Positions 13,286 to 20,942 of a stretch of DNA of 22,439 bases are shown here, piece by piece. The stretch comes from Corynebacterium sp. UBA2622. GTDB taxonomy: Bacteria; Actinomycetota; Actinomycetes; Mycobacteriales; Mycobacteriaceae. The notes under the pieces are model-generated. The model made no database searches, was not told the origin of the DNA, and was given only the letters and a program-made list of their open reading frames with translations. The DNA lies in NCBI RefSeq assembly GCF_002339505.1, contig NZ_DDJO01000023.1, positions 321 through 22,759 on the forward strand, given 5' to 3'. Positions within the stretch are counted from its first letter, which is position 1. Each line of letters starts with the position of its first letter. Both the position numbers and the translations under genes were made by a program.

Positions 13286-14938
13286 TTACATCCTCTCGGG
13301 CGCGCTCACGCCCACCAACCCGAGGGCGTTTGCCAGCACCCGGCGGGTGGCCATGGCCAGCGCGAGGCGCGCCGAGTGGATCGCCTCGGCTTCCTCCCCC
13401 GCCTTCGGAAGGATCTGGCACGTGTCGTAGAACTTGTGGAAGGAGCTGGCCAGCTCCTCGGCGTAGCGCGCGACGCGGTGCGGCTCGCGCAGTTCCGCGG
13501 CGGCCGTGACCACCGCGGGGAACTCACCGAGCGTGCGGATCAGGTCGCCCTCCTTCTCGTGGGTGAGCAGGGAGACGTCGGGCTGGTCGTAGGTCACCCC
13601 CGCCTCGGCGGCCCGGCGCTCGATGGAGCACAGGCGCGCGTGGCCGTACTGCACGTAGTAGACGGGGTTGTCGGAGGACTGCTTCGTCCACAGGCCCAGG
13701 TCGATGTCGAGGGTCTGGTCCACCGAGGAGCGCACGAGAGCGTAGCGGGCACCGTCGGTGCCGATCGCGTCGACGAGGTCGTCGAGGGTGATGATCGTCC
13801 CGGCGCGCTTGGACATCTTCACGGGCTTGCCGTCGCGCACGAGGTTGACCATCTGGCCGATGAGCACCTCCACTGCCTGCGGGTCGTAGCCCAGGGCCTG
13901 CGCGGCGGCGCGCAGGCGGGCAATGTAGCCGTGGTGGTCGGCGCCGAGCATGTAGATCGCCAGCGTGTGCCCGCGGTCGAACTTGTCGGCCACGTAGGCG
14001 ATGTCGCCGGCGATGTAGGCGGCGTCACCGTCGGACTTGATCACCACGCGATCCTTGTCGTCCCCGAAGTCGGTGGAGCGCAGCCACCAGGCGCCCTCGG
14101 ACTCGTAGAGGTTGCCGTTGTCCTTCAGCGTGCGCACGGCCTTGTCCACCGCACCGGACTCGAACAGGGAGTTCTCGTGGAAGTAGACGTCGAAGTCCAC
14201 GCCGAAGTCGTGCAGCGACTGCCTGATGTGCGCGAACATCATCTCCACGCCCTCGGCGCGGAAGACCTCCTGGACCTCCTCGGCCGTACCCTCGAGGGCG
14301 TGGGGTCGCTTCTCGAGGACCTTCCCCGCGATCTCGGAGATGTAATCGCCGCCGTAACCGTCCTCCGGCGTCGGCTCCCCCTTCGCCGCCGCCACCAGCG
14401 AGCGGGCGAAGCGGTCGATCTGCCCGCCGTGGTCGTTGAAGTAGTACTCGCGGGTGACCTCCGCGCCCGCTGCCTCGAGGACGCGGCCGAGGGAGTCGCC
14501 GACGGCCGCCCAGCGCGTGCCGCCGAGGTGGATCGGCCCGGTCGGGTTCGCGGAGACGAACTCGAGGTTGATCTTCTGCCCCGCGTAGGCCTCCGAGCGC
14601 CCGTAGTCTCCGGCTGCGGCGAGAATGTCTGTGACGATGCGCCCCTGGGCATCGGCCGCCAGGCGCAGGTTGATGAAGCCCGGCCCGGCTACCTCGGCGG
14701 TGGCGATGGCCGGGTCGTCCGCGAGGGCGTCGACAAGCCAGGCGGCGAGCTCGCGCGGGTTGGTGCCGGCCTTCTTGGCCACCTGGAGGGCGATGTTGGT
14801 CGCGTAATCGCCGTGCTCGGGGTTGCGCGGGCGCTCGACGGTGACCGCCTCCGGGACGACGGCGGTGTCGAGCCCGTGGGCCCCGAGGACAGCGGTTGCT
14901 GCCCGCTGGATGGTTGCGGCGAGATCTGCTGGCGTCAT
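13286..14938 (-). CDS. argS: Arginyl-tRNA synthetase
   Basis: Charges tRNA-Arg with arginine. Class I synthetase, 550 aa from the ATG at 14938, with the N-terminal additional domain, the HIGH-type motif as HLGG (137-140, in NPTGPIHLGGTRW), YYFNDHGGQIDRF, IYMLGADHHGYIARL, KMSKR (374-378) and the C-terminal anticodon-binding DALR-type helices. An upstream TTG at 14947 would add three residues, but it overlaps a TAGACT -10 hexamer placed 8 nt before the ATG, so the ATG is preferred and the mRNA may be leaderless. lysA starts on the base after the stop. A tRNA-Arg(CCG) gene lies elsewhere in the window (20211-20284). Confidence 0.97.
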   Translation of the reverse strand: MTPADLAATIQRAATAVLGAHGLDTAVVPEAVTVERPRNPEHGDYATNIALQVAKKAGTNPRELAAWLVDALADDPAIATAEVAGPGFINLRLAADAQGRIVTDILAAAGDYGRSEAYAGQKINLEFVSANPTGPIHLGGTRWAAVGDSLGRVLEAAGAEVTREYYFNDHGGQIDRFARSLVAAAKGEPTPEDGYGGDYISEIAGKVLEKRPHALEGTAEEVQEVFRAEGVEMMFAHIRQSLHDFGVDFDVYFHENSLFESGAVDKAVRTLKDNGNLYESEGAWWLRSTDFGDDKDRVVIKSDGDAAYIAGDIAYVADKFDRGHTLAIYMLGADHHGYIARLRAAAQALGYDPQAVEVLIGQMVNLVRDGKPVKMSKRAGTIITLDDLVDAIGTDGARYALVRSSVDQTLDIDLGLWTKQSSDNPVYYVQYGHARLCSIERRAAEAGVTYDQPDVSLLTHEKEGDLIRTLGEFPAVVTAAAELREPHRVARYAEELASSFHKFYDTCQILPKAGEEAEAIHSARLALAMATRRVLANALGLVGVSAPERM

Positions 14939-14946
14939 GGGACGCA

Positions 14947-14981
14947 AGTCTAATTCAGGGCCCGGACATCGTCCCTATTAG
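14947..14981 (-). promoter_or_regulatory. Candidate argS-lysA promoter with imperfect dyad
   Basis: On the reverse strand TAGACT (14947-14952) lies 8 nt before the argS ATG. A dyad CTAATTCAGGG (14950-14960) / CCCTATTAG (14973-14981), matching apart from a 2-base gap, runs from the -10 to where a -35 should be. An operator is possible; no known arginine or lysine regulator motif was matched with confidence. Confidence 0.4.
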
Positions 14982-15339
14982 GTTGTTTGCCCCTTTTGCG
15001 CCCGCCCAGGTGACACCCCGGCCCCTGGCCCCACCCCCGAATTCCGGTAGGCCCCCGCCCGGCCCGTGGCCCGGCCCGGGCGGAAAGCGCTGCGCACACC
15101 CTTTTTGCCGCAGCGTGCGGGCGGTGTGAGTCAAGGCATACCCGTGCCGGTTCCTCCCCGCCGGCCCAACAGCGGTAAATGTGGAGGGCAAGGAGTCCGC
15201 GGCCCGGCCACGGCCGTCGGGGGTCCTTGTCCGCCCCCGGCGCGGGCGCGCGTTCGGCCGGAAACTGAACCGCGTGCCCGTCAGCCCCGCCCCGTTTGTG
15301 TCACTCTCCACCACTTTCTTGCTGTTTAAGGAGCCCCTC
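14982..15339. other. Non-coding divergent region between argS and lutA
   Basis: About 360 nt with no convincing gene. It is C-rich at first and holds two hairpins: CCGCCC.../...GGGCGG (15055-15083) and CGCTGCG/CGCAGCG (15088-15115), the latter with a TTTTT stretch in its loop. A frame open from GTG 15181 into lutA exists but has poor codon character and its own start is followed, not preceded, by AGG-rich sequence; it is read as untranslated leader. The lutA ribosome-binding site TAAGGAG is at 15328-15334. No clear -10 and no TGGT-N3-ACCA lactate-repressor-like dyad was found. Confidence 0.6.
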
Positions 15340-16125
15340 ATGCGAGTAGCTTTGTTCTCTACTTGTATCGGTGACGCCCTGTTCCCCGATGCCCACAAGG
15401 CGTCCGCGCTCGTTCTGTCCCGCCTCGGCTACGAGGTCGTTTTCCCCGAGGGCCAGACCTGCTGCGGACAGATGCACATCAACACCGGGTACCAGAAGCA
15501 GGCGCTGCCGATCATCGAGTCCTACGTCGACGCCTTCTCCGACCCCTCCATCGACTACGTCGTGGCCCCCTCCGGCTCCTGCGCCGGCGCCGTGCGCCAC
15601 CAGCACGCGGACCTGGCCGGAAAGTACGGCTCCAAGGGCCTGTCCGAGGCCGCCGCGGCAACCGCGAAGAAGACCTACGAGCTCACCGAGTTCATCACCG
15701 ACGTCGCCGGCGTGACGGACGTGGGCGCCTTCTTCCCCCACCGCGTGACCTACCACGAGTCCTGCCACTCCAAGCGCATCCTCAAGGTGGGCCAGCGCCC
15801 CTACGACCTGCTGCGCAACGTCGAGGGCCTCGACCTGGTCGAGCTGCCCAACCGCGAGGAGTGCTGCGGCTTCGGCGGCACCTTCGCCGTGAAGATGTCG
15901 GAGGTCTCCGCCGCCATGGTTTCCGACAAGACCCGCCACATCAAGGAGACCCAGGCCGAGTACGTCACCGCGGGCGACTCCTCCTGCCTGATGAACATCG
16001 CCGGCGCCATGAGCCGCCAGCACCTGGGCGTGCGCGCCCTGCACATCGCCGAAATTCTGGCCTCGACGAAGGAGCACCCGTGGACTCCCACCTCGGCCGT
16101 TTACTCGAAGGAGACAATGCTGTGA
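15340..16125 (+). CDS. lutA: L-lactate utilisation protein LutA (Fe-S, CCG domains)
   Basis: Part of the LutABC (LldEFG) complex that oxidises L-lactate to pyruvate. The 261-aa protein has two CCG (DUF224) cysteine-rich units: Cys9, Cys41-Cys42 (QTCCGQMHINTGY) and Cys81, then Cys142, Cys175-Cys176 (EECCGFGGTFAVKMSEVS) and Cys216, expected to bind iron-sulfur or related cofactors. The ATG at 15340 is preceded by a strong TAAGGAG and gives MRVALFSTCIGD, the normal family start. The lutB GTG overlaps its stop by 4 nt (GTGA), so the two are translationally coupled. The usual GntR-type regulator and lactate permease are not adjacent in this window. Confidence 0.95.
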   Translation: MRVALFSTCIGDALFPDAHKASALVLSRLGYEVVFPEGQTCCGQMHINTGYQKQALPIIESYVDAFSDPSIDYVVAPSGSCAGAVRHQHADLAGKYGSKGLSEAAAATAKKTYELTEFITDVAGVTDVGAFFPHRVTYHESCHSKRILKVGQRPYDLLRNVEGLDLVELPNREECCGFGGTFAVKMSEVSAAMVSDKTRHIKETQAEYVTAGDSSCLMNIAGAMSRQHLGVRALHIAEILASTKEHPWTPTSAVYSKETML

Positions 16126-17684
16126 AGGTCGCACTCGGCCAACCGACGATGCCCCCGCGCGCGCAGGGGCCCAACCACCTCCGCGGCGCCGTCAAGTTCC
16201 AGAAGAGGGCCCACCTCGAGCTCGACAACGCCACCAAGCGCCACAACCTGAACCACGCCACCACGGCCATCCGCATCAAGCGCCAGGCCGTCGTCGACGA
16301 GCTCGACGACTGGGCCCAGCTGCGCGAGGCCGGCTCCACCATCAAACGCGACGTCGCCGCCCGCCTGCCCGAGCTGCTCGAGCAGTTCGAGGAGGCCGTC
16401 ACCGCCCGCGGCGGCCACGTGCACTGGGCCCGCGACTCCCGCGAGGCCAACGACATCATCCGCGGCCTCATCGAGGAAACCGGTGAGACCGAGGTGGTCA
16501 AGATCAAGTCGATGGCCACCCAGGAGATCGCCCTGAACGAGGAGCTGGAGAAGGCCGGCATCCACGCCCGGGAGACCGACCTGGCCGAGCTCATCGTGCA
16601 GCTCGGCGAGGACTTCCCCTCCCACATCCTCGTGCCCGCGATCCACCGCAACCGCGCCGAGATCCGCGACATCTTCGTGGACAAGATGCCCAACACCGAC
16701 GACTCGCTCACCCAGGACCCGCACGACCTCGCCGAGGCCTCGCGCACCTTCCTGCGCGAGCAGTTCATGAAGGCCAAGGTGGCCATCTCGGGCGCAAACT
16801 TCGGCATCGCCGAGACCGGCACCGTCTCCATCGTCGAGTCCGAGGGCAACGGCCGCATGTGCCTCACCCTCCCGGAGACGCTCATCTCCGTCATGGGCAT
16901 CGAGAAGATCCTGCCCTCCTTCGAGGACTTCGGCGTCTTCCTCCAGCTCCTGCCCCGCTCCTCCACGGGCGAGCGGATGAACCCCTATACCTCGCTGTGG
17001 TCCGGCGTGACCGAGGGTGACGGCCCGCAGAACTTCCACATCGTCCTGCTCGACAACGGCCGCACCGCCGCGATGAGCAACCCGATCGGCCGCGAGGCCC
17101 TGAAGTGCATCCGCTGCTCCGCCTGCCTCAACGTCTGCCCCGTCTACGAGCGCGCCGGCGGCCACTCCTACGGCTCGACCTACCCCGGACCCATCGGCGC
17201 GATCATCTCCCCGCAGTTGACGGGCATGGACTCCGCCGAGGACCCGAACGCCTCCCTGCCCTACGCGTCGTCGTTGTGCGGGCGCTGCGACGAGGTGTGC
17301 CCGGTGAAGATCCCCATCACCGACATCCTCCTGGAGCTGCGCCGGCAGAAGGCCGAGGAGCACACCCCGTTCCTCGAGTCGAAGGCCTTTGGCACGATCA
17401 GCCTGCTGTGGGGTAAGCCTGCGCTGTGGGACAAGGCCGTGCGCCTCATGTTCCTCGGCCGCGTGCTCGGCGGGTTCAACCACCAGATCGAGACGCTGCC
17501 CGCCCCGATGTCCGGCTGGACCAACTACCGCGATGTCGCCGTGCCGCCGAAGAAGTCATTCCGTTCCTGGTGGGACACGGACGAGGCGCAGAAGCTGCTC
17601 GCCGACGCCCGCGCCGAGGGCATCCCGGGAAGGGACACGGGGAAGACGAATTTCGAGGACGACCGCACCGGAGAGGTGAAGTAA
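16122..17684 (+). CDS. lutB: L-lactate utilisation iron-sulfur protein LutB
   Basis: Central subunit of the LutABC lactate-oxidation complex. The 520-aa protein starts at GTG 16122, overlapping lutA by 4 nt with AAGGAG 8 nt upstream. An N-terminal LUD (DUF162) domain of about 300 residues contains SMATQEIALNEELEKAGI, GANFGIAETGTVSIVESEGNGRM-type sequence and LPSFEDFGVFLQLLPRS. It is followed by a ferredoxin-like region with CIRCSACLNVCP (Cys329, 332, 335, 339) and CGRCDEVCP (Cys386, 389, 393) for two [4Fe-4S] clusters, then a C-terminal tail. All the family cysteines are present. lutC follows after 2 nt. It is likely cytoplasmic, passing electrons to an acceptor not identified here. Confidence 0.95.
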   Translation: MKVALGQPTMPPRAQGPNHLRGAVKFQKRAHLELDNATKRHNLNHATTAIRIKRQAVVDELDDWAQLREAGSTIKRDVAARLPELLEQFEEAVTARGGHVHWARDSREANDIIRGLIEETGETEVVKIKSMATQEIALNEELEKAGIHARETDLAELIVQLGEDFPSHILVPAIHRNRAEIRDIFVDKMPNTDDSLTQDPHDLAEASRTFLREQFMKAKVAISGANFGIAETGTVSIVESEGNGRMCLTLPETLISVMGIEKILPSFEDFGVFLQLLPRSSTGERMNPYTSLWSGVTEGDGPQNFHIVLLDNGRTAAMSNPIGREALKCIRCSACLNVCPVYERAGGHSYGSTYPGPIGAIISPQLTGMDSAEDPNASLPYASSLCGRCDEVCPVKIPITDILLELRRQKAEEHTPFLESKAFGTISLLWGKPALWDKAVRLMFLGRVLGGFNHQIETLPAPMSGWTNYRDVAVPPKKSFRSWWDTDEAQKLLADARAEGIPGRDTGKTNFEDDRTGEVK

Positions 17685-17686
17685 CC

Positions 17687-18346
17687 GTGAACGCCGCACG
17701 CAACGACGCCGCGCGCAACAAGGAAGCCAAGAGGGAGATCCTCGCCCGCATCCGCAACGCGCACAAGCTTTCCGACGCCCCCGACCACGTCGAGGTCGTC
17801 CGCGAGTACCGCACCACCTCCGATCTGTCCCCCGAGCAGCTCCGCGAGATCCTCATCGACCGCCTGATCGACTACAAGGCCGACGTGGTCGACACCACCG
17901 AGGACACCCTCGCCGGCGACCTGGCCGAGGTCCTCCGGGGTCGAGGCTGCCGGGACGTCGTCTACGCTCCCGGCCTCGACCCCGCGCTCTTCGCGGACTT
18001 CGACGGCGCCGCCCGCCCCGACGACGTCTCCGCCGACCCCCGCGAGCTCGGTTCCGTCGACGCCGTGGTCACGGACTCGCACGTCACCTCCGCGCAGACG
18101 GGCACCATCACGCTCGAGTCCGACGAGGTGTGCGGGCGCCGCGCCCTCAGCCTCGTGCCGGACCGCCACGTGGTCATCGTCCGCCGCGCCTCGGTCGTCT
18201 ACGGCGTGCCGGAGATGATCGCCCGGATCGACCCGGAGAAGCCCTCGACCATGATCTCGGGGCCCTCCGCAACCTCCGACATCGAGCTCGTCCGCGTCGA
18301 GGGCGTGCACGGGCCGCGCGACCTCATCGTGATGCTCGTGGCCTAA
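17687..18346 (+). CDS. lutC: L-lactate utilisation protein LutC
   Basis: Third component of the LutABC system, a LUD-domain (DUF162) protein of 219 aa. The start is a GTG at 17687, 2 nt after the lutB stop, with GGAGAGG inside the end of lutB. The conserved C-terminal half is visible: DAVVTDSHVTSAQTGTITLE, GRRALSLVPDRHVVIV, and the terminal ISGPSATSDIELVRVEGVHGP with the GP-S--SDIE-----GVHGP pattern that ends LutC proteins. There are no cysteine clusters, as expected. A long GC-rich hairpin 14 nt downstream probably ends the operon. Confidence 0.94.
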   Translation: MNAARNDAARNKEAKREILARIRNAHKLSDAPDHVEVVREYRTTSDLSPEQLREILIDRLIDYKADVVDTTEDTLAGDLAEVLRGRGCRDVVYAPGLDPALFADFDGAARPDDVSADPRELGSVDAVVTDSHVTSAQTGTITLESDEVCGRRALSLVPDRHVVIVRRASVVYGVPEMIARIDPEKPSTMISGPSATSDIELVRVEGVHGPRDLIVMLVA

Positions 18347-18359
18347 CCGCTCGAACCCG

Positions 18360-18407
18360 CAGCGCACGGGCCGGTCCCCCGCCAGGGGTGGCCGGCCCTT
18401 CGCGCTG
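18360..18407 (+). terminator. Probable terminator of the lutABC operon
   Basis: Nested stems CAGCGC/GCGCTG (18360-18365 and 18402-18407) and GGGCCGG/CCGGCCC with an inner CCCC/GGGG form a long hairpin beginning 14 nt after the lutC stop. The sequence after it has only a short TTT, so termination is inferred from stem strength and position. Confidence 0.6.
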
Positions 18408-18444
18408 CCGGCGTTTCCCGTCCCGCGATGTCCACCGCGCCCGT

Positions 18445-18450
18445 TAGGAT
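18445..18450 (+). promoter_or_regulatory. Candidate -10 element of the secreted hydrolase gene
   Basis: TAGGAT fits TANNNT and lies about 60 nt before the ATG at 18510. The leader contains ACACC/GGTGT (18470-18487 region) and a GGAAAGG ribosome-binding site 6 nt before the start. No strong -35 is seen. Confidence 0.35.
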
Positions 18451-18509
18451 GAGCCACGGACCATAAAGAACACCGCACAACTGGTGTCCGCACCCTGGAA
18501 AGGCCCGGC

Positions 18510-20132
18510 ATGTCGCCAGCAAAACCCCTGTCCCGCGCCGCTAGCGCCCTCGGCGCCGCACTCGCCCTCACGGCGGGCGCACTGTGTGCCCCGTCCGCCG
18601 CGGCGCAGGACTCCCCCGCCGCCCCGCAGATCCGCTGGGAGACGTGCCCGCCCACCGTCACCGCCGCGGGCGCGCAGTGTGGCAGTTTCGACACGCCCAT
18701 GCGTTACGACGACCCGGCCGGCCCCACCATCTCCGTCGGCGTGATGAGGATCCCCGCCGCCGACCCGGCGTCACGCCGCGGTGTGCTCTTCGGCAACCCG
18801 GGCGGACCCGGCGGTGACGCCTACACCTACTTCGGCAACGAGGACGCCGGCTTCACCTGGCCGCAGGAGATCCGCAACGAGTGGGACCTGGTCACCGTCC
18901 AGCCCCGCGGCCTGCTCCACTCCACCCCGCTGGAGTGCCCCGCGCCGCCCACCCCGGACCTCTCCTCGGCCGTGAAGTACCAGGTCGAATCGGTGGTCAA
19001 CACCGGCGCGCAGAGCCGCGCCGCCTGCCAGGGCTCACGCCCCGGCTACTCGGAGACGATCACCACCGACACCAACGCGCGTGACTGGGATGCCGCGCGG
19101 CGCGCCCTGGGGTACGAACGCATCTCCGTGATGGGCCTGTCCTACGGCACCTACCTGGGTGCCGCCTACGCCAGCCTGTTCCCGCAGTCGACCGATCGGG
19201 TCGTGCTCGACTCCGCGATGGACCCCGACGCGCAGTGGCAGCAGCTCATGCGCGACCAGCAGGGCGCCTACGAGCGCGTGCTCAACGAGTACTTCGCCTT
19301 CGTCGCCGCCAACGACGCCACCTACCACATGGGCGACACACCGCTGAAGGCCTACCAGTACTGGTCCAACCGCGTCGTCGCCGAGACGGGCACCAACCCC
19401 ACCGTTACGCCCCCGCCCGCGCAGGTCGGGGATCTGCCGCCCGCCCTCGCCGCCGTCGGCCAGCCCGGCGCCGACGCGCTCACCGCCACCGGCAAGGCGC
19501 GCGTCGAGGGCCAGGGCATCGTCTCCCGCCTGCTCCACCCCGGCGCGAACCAGATCAACTCCCCGCTCCTGTCCGAGACGCGCACCATGCTGCCTCAGGC
19601 CATGAACTGGGATACCCTCGCCCGGGCGACCAACGGCACCCTGCCCGCCATCGATCGGCCCCGGCCCTCGCAGGCGCTTATCGACGAGCTCCAGGGCCAG
19701 ACAGTCGCACTCATGCAGCTGCAGGCGGTGCAGATGTGCAACGAGAACGTCACTCCCCCGGACTACTCCCTGCTGCCCACCGCCGCCTGGGCCACCTACG
19801 TCACCGGCGACCTGTTCACCATCCCCAGCGCCACCATCGGCTCGGGCGCGTACTGCTCCGGTGCCGCCCCCGTAGCGGGCCGGATCCCGCTCAGCGGGGC
19901 CGGGCTGAAGGTCCGCCCGCTGCAGATCAACGCCACCAATGACCCCCAGACGCCCTACTTCGGTCGGGGCACCATCGCCGGTGAGATGGGCTCGCACCTC
20001 GTGACCGTCCACGGCCCCGGCCACGGGCACGTCGCACTGGGCAACAAGGCCGTCGACCGCATCGTGGTGGACTACCTGCGCACCGGCGAGGTCACCGCCA
20101 CAGATGCGCCGGGTTACTTCGAGGCGCAGTAG
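18510..20132 (+). CDS. Secreted alpha/beta-hydrolase, tripeptidyl-aminopeptidase-like (peptidase S33 type)
   Basis: Exported serine hydrolase of 540 aa related to actinobacterial tripeptidyl/prolyl aminopeptidases (SlpD/SlpE/TAP group). An N-terminal signal peptide is clear: basic start, hydrophobic ALGAALALTAGAL, and a cleavage site near SAAAQD (residues 29-34); no lipobox is seen. Catalytic elements are oxyanion loop NPGGPG (96-101), nucleophile elbow GLSYGTYLG with Ser211, acid Asp478 in NATNDPQTP, and His505 or His507 in GPGHGHVAL. The strand that usually reads DRRGTGxS reads QPRGLLHSTPL (131-141), so its first aspartate is missing. Several cysteines could form disulfides outside the cell. 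It appears monocistronic, with a candidate promoter upstream and a palindrome after the stop. Substrate cannot be fixed from sequence. Confidence 0.85.
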   Translation: MSPAKPLSRAASALGAALALTAGALCAPSAAAQDSPAAPQIRWETCPPTVTAAGAQCGSFDTPMRYDDPAGPTISVGVMRIPAADPASRRGVLFGNPGGPGGDAYTYFGNEDAGFTWPQEIRNEWDLVTVQPRGLLHSTPLECPAPPTPDLSSAVKYQVESVVNTGAQSRAACQGSRPGYSETITTDTNARDWDAARRALGYERISVMGLSYGTYLGAAYASLFPQSTDRVVLDSAMDPDAQWQQLMRDQQGAYERVLNEYFAFVAANDATYHMGDTPLKAYQYWSNRVVAETGTNPTVTPPPAQVGDLPPALAAVGQPGADALTATGKARVEGQGIVSRLLHPGANQINSPLLSETRTMLPQAMNWDTLARATNGTLPAIDRPRPSQALIDELQGQTVALMQLQAVQMCNENVTPPDYSLLPTAAWATYVTGDLFTIPSATIGSGAYCSGAAPVAGRIPLSGAGLKVRPLQINATNDPQTPYFGRGTIAGEMGSHLVTVHGPGHGHVALGNKAVDRIVVDYLRTGEVTATDAPGYFEAQ

Positions 20133-20144
20133 CGGGGCGTTTGT

Positions 20145-20164
20145 CACCCCGCCCGGGCGGGGTG
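20145..20164. terminator. Perfect 20-bp palindrome after the hydrolase gene, before tRNA-Arg
   Basis: CACCCCGCCC (20145-20154) is followed at once by its exact reverse complement GGGCGGGGTG (20155-20164). It starts 12 nt after the hydrolase stop, fitting a terminator hairpin with a CCGG loop, although only a mild T-rich stretch (TTGTTATTCG) follows. TTGTCA (20141-20146) and TAGGGT (20166-20171) flank it, so it may also lie inside the tRNA promoter. Confidence 0.55.
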
Positions 20165-20210
20165 CTAGGGTTGTTATTCGTTGCAGGGCACCTTTGCTTC
20201 TGTGGCGATT

Positions 20211-20284
20211 GTCTTCGTAGCTCAGTGGATTAGAGCATCGGTTTCCGGTACCGAAGGTCGCAGGTTCGAATCCTGTCGGGGACA
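20211..20284 (+). tRNA. tRNA-Arg (anticodon CCG)
   Basis: A full cloverleaf of 74 nt can be folded by hand: acceptor GTCTTCG/CGGGGAC with two G-U pairs, D arm GCTC/GAGC with a GG-containing loop, anticodon stem TCGGT/ACCGA around the loop TTCCGGT (anticodon CCG, reading CGG), a 5-nt variable loop, and T arm GCAGG/CCTGT with loop TTCGAAT. The discriminator base is A at 20284. CCA is not encoded. A T6 run (20289-20294) follows directly and may end transcription. Confidence 0.96.
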
Positions 20285-20303
20285 CAAGTTTTTTGGGGGT
20301 TAG

Positions 20304-20813
20304 ATGCGCGAGGTCGCTCTTCTTCCGGCCGAGATTGAAAAGGTGAAGCGTCTCCAGGCCCTGACCTTCTCCCCCGGTGCTTCCACGGACTACGACCGGG
20401 TGCGCTACGAAAGGGTCATCCCCTCCGGTTTCGATGCCGCCTCCGACCGGTTGATGCACTGGGCCCCGCAGCGGAGTGTTTTCCGGGTTCGGACGACGTG
20501 CACTCAGGTGCGGCCGGGCGCGATCGTCGAGATGAGCCTCGGCCCCTGCCTAGGCCCCGCGCGCTTCTACTGCCGCGTCACCGACGTCGTCGACGAGCCC
20601 GACCGCCGGGGATTCTCCTACGGCACTCTTCCGGGCCACCCCGAGTCGGGCGAGGAAAGCTTCCTTGTTGAGCGCCGCGGTAGCGGGCAGGTCGTGTTTG
20701 TCATCGAGGCGGTGTCCCGGCCCTCCAACCTGTTCTGGCGTGCGGTTCGCCCACTTCTCGATGCGGCGCGGCGGGTCATTACGACGCGCCGTTACCTGAC
20801 GGCGCTGGATTAG
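20304..20813 (+). CDS. DUF1990 (UPF0548) family protein of unknown function
   Basis: A 169-aa protein recognisable as the DUF1990 family by its C-terminal half: VDEPDRRGFSYGTLPGHPESGEESFLVE followed in pattern by VVFVIEAVSRPSN and an arginine-rich tail ending RYLTALD (the first segment is given in parts: EPDRRGFSYGTLPGHPESGE). The function of the family is not established. No signal peptide or membrane segment is evident. The ATG at 20304 has only a GGGGG stretch upstream and begins 19 nt after the tRNA-Arg gene, with a T6 run in between. It is therefore either co-transcribed with the tRNA or expressed from a promoter within or upstream of it. A large inverted repeat follows 15 nt after the stop. 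Confidence 0.82.
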   Translation: MREVALLPAEIEKVKRLQALTFSPGASTDYDRVRYERVIPSGFDAASDRLMHWAPQRSVFRVRTTCTQVRPGAIVEMSLGPCLGPARFYCRVTDVVDEPDRRGFSYGTLPGHPESGEESFLVERRGSGQVVFVIEAVSRPSNLFWRAVRPLLDAARRVITTRRYLTALD

Positions 20814-20828
20814 ATGCGGTTGGATCTC

Positions 20829-20919
20829 AAATGAGCGCCATTAAACGAGCGCCAGTCTGGTGGCCGCGAGATCGGCCGGGGAATTCACCAGACTGGCGCT
20901 CATTTATAGGCGCTCATTT
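20829..20919. repeat. 34-nt near-perfect inverted repeat with internal direct repeats
   Basis: Left arm 20829-20862 and right arm 20886-20919 pair at 31 of 34 positions, around a 23-nt loop that holds its own small hairpin GCCG/CGGC (20863-20876). Each arm contains GAGCGCC twice, 14 nt apart; the outer ends are AAATGAGCGCC and the inner ends GAGCGCCAGTCTGGTG. It lies between the convergent DUF1990 gene and pspC, so a two-way terminator is the simplest reading. The length and the internal repeats also fit a small non-coding mobile element or repeat family. Confidence 0.85.
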
Positions 20920-20942
20920 ACGGGGCCCGCCCCGCCGAACAG

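Noticed and set aside
11756..14953. A 1065-codon open frame on the forward strand across lysA and argS
   Set aside because: It is the antisense shadow of high-GC genes; both reverse-strand genes are complete and recognisable, and the forward translation has no family features.
15181..15339. A 53-codon N-terminal extension of LutA from a GTG at 15181
   Set aside because: LutA homologues begin at MRVALFSTC, preceded here by a strong TAAGGAG; the extension has no recognisable sequence.
20211..20300. tRNA-Arg as an integration site of a mobile element
   Set aside because: No integrase, no repeated tRNA 3' end and no foreign-looking genes follow; the next gene is an ordinary DUF1990 gene.
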